Assembly: GCA_947501805.1 (NCBI GenBank)
Contig: CANMXJ010000004.1
Coordinates: forward strand, 124,001-188,000
Direction of reading: 5' to 3'
DNA length: 64,000 nucleotides
Origin: an uncultured Sulfitobacter sp.
GTDB taxonomy: Bacteria > Pseudomonadota > Alphaproteobacteria > Rhodobacterales > Rhodobacteraceae
This document shows positions 63,519-64,000 of the stretch, piece by piece. The notes below the pieces were generated by a model. The model was given only the letters and a program-made list of their open reading frames with translations. It was not told where the DNA came from and did not search any database. The position numbers and the translations under genes are program-made. Numbering within the stretch: the stretch's first letter is position 1; every line of letters starts with the position of its first letter.

Positions 63519-64000
63519 ATGACAGACAAGTTCCTAGACAAAGTGTACGCCGCACGCACCGAAGAAGAGACGCGTGCGATTTATGATGACTGGGCCACCA
63601 GTTACGAGACTGAAATTGCCGAGAACGGCTATGCTACGCCCGGACGATGTGCGGCAGCTCTTGCGGGTGTGACAAAGGACATGGATGCGCCGGTGCTGGA
63701 TTTTGGCTGCGGCACGGGACTATCCGGGTTGGCGTTGAAACTTGCAGGATTTACCACGATAGACGGTGTAGATTTGTCCGCCGAAATGCTGGCCCAAGCC
63801 AGACAAAAGGGTGTATATCGCGACACAGCGCAGGTGACGGGTGATACTGTTCTGGACAAAGGTCGTTATCCTTCGATCACGGCGATTGGCGTGATCGGAT
63901 CAGGGGCCGCACCGGTTTCGGTTCTGGACACGCTGATGCATGCGCTTGACGCCGGAGGGCGATTGGTTTTTTCCTTTAACGATCACGCATTGGAAGATCC
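63519..64000 (+). CDS. Class I SAM-dependent methyltransferase, truncated by the window edge
   Basis: The first ~160 residues of an open frame that runs off the end. The N-terminal helix region (DKVYAARTEEETRAIYDDWATSYETEI) and the SAM-binding motif I VLDFGCGTGLSGLALKLAG (~residue 64) with motif II acid in GVDLSAEMLAQAR identify a UbiE/Williams-Beuren-type methyltransferase. The substrate is unknown. It is 9 bp after trmFO and probably co-transcribed with it. Confidence 0.88.
   Translation, partial: MTDKFLDKVYAARTEEETRAIYDDWATSYETEIAENGYATPGRCAAALAGVTKDMDAPVLDFGCGTGLSGLALKLAGFTTIDGVDLSAEMLAQARQKGVYRDTAQVTGDTVLDKGRYPSITAIGVIGSGAAPVSVLDTLMHALDAGGRLVFSFNDHALED

Noticed and set aside
1-64000. 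tRNA, rRNA, CRISPR array, insertion sequence or prophage
   Set aside because: Reading through the gaps showed no T-loop/anticodon pattern, regular spaced repeats, transposase or integrase frames. A tRNAscan and IS search would settle this.

Overview
The window looks like a chromosomal segment of an alphaproteobacterium of the order Rhodobacterales (Roseobacter-type Rhodobacteraceae). The evidence is the dusB(nifR3)-ntrB-ntrC-ntrY-ntrX series, a trkA-trkH-hfq-hflX series, NtrC and NtrX proteins without the sigma-54 contact loop, an aspartate-type HemB, an AqpS-like aquaporin, an S9 protein with an N-terminal extension, several families typical of this order (DUF6456, DUF6477, small DUF1127 proteins), and moderately GC-rich, densely packed genes. 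I saw no rRNA, tRNA, CRISPR array, transposase, integrase or prophage gene.

Layout. 0-5.7 kb: the end of a PfkB sugar kinase coupled to pseudouridine-5'-phosphate glycosidase (psuG), a DUF502 membrane protein, a patatin-like lipase, a FOXRED2-like flavoprotein and a 3-hydroxybutyrate dehydrogenase-like SDR. 5.7-6.0 kb: a leftward promoter, hairpin and intrinsic terminator that look like an unannotated small RNA. 6-13.3 kb: a solitary YejA-like binding protein coupled to an AqpS-like channel, an XRE-cupin regulator divergent from an acyl-CoA ligase and DsbA-like pair, a tiny ORF coupled to a degenerate cytidylyltransferase, and an MFS drug exporter. 13.4-26 kb: mfd, a membrane protein, hemB, a universal stress protein with an FNR-type site, a SYLF lipoprotein, an Flp-like miniprotein, a 3-hydroxyisobutyrate dehydrogenase-like protein, a penicillin acylase, a pseudouridine synthase and DUF2177. 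24.7-39 kb: hflX, hfq, trkH, trkA, then a short block (lipoprotein, double SnoaL protein, FNR-box membrane protein) separating them from ntrX, ntrY, ntrC, ntrB and dusB.

39-64 kb: ispF-pgpA-pncC, a PrpD-family protein with a COQ10/RatA-like protein, hpt with a 57-aa membrane peptide, lipA, a DoxX-like protein, the divergent DUF6456/DUF6477 pair, an orphan MttB-family methyltransferase, guaA followed by an ABM protein and two EamA exporters, a P-loop protein, metA (with the residue typical of acetyl-CoA users), an alpha/beta hydrolase, ppk2-tetR, a luciferase-like oxidoreductase, rplM-rpsI, a MocR regulator divergent from a DUF1127 gene with repeated ATTGTA sites between them, a thioesterase, an atypical crotonase, a structured intergenic element, trmFO and a truncated methyltransferase.

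Most genes are core metabolism and housekeeping. The most noteworthy material is in the gaps: the candidate small RNA near 5.8 kb, two FNR-type sites, the MocR operators and the structured element near 61.95 kb. There are also several proteins whose catalytic signatures are changed: the cytidylyltransferase, the crotonase, the aquaporin filter, and NtrC/NtrX. No multi-gene system that is clearly new was found. The better candidates for undescribed biology are small and are listed with modest scores.
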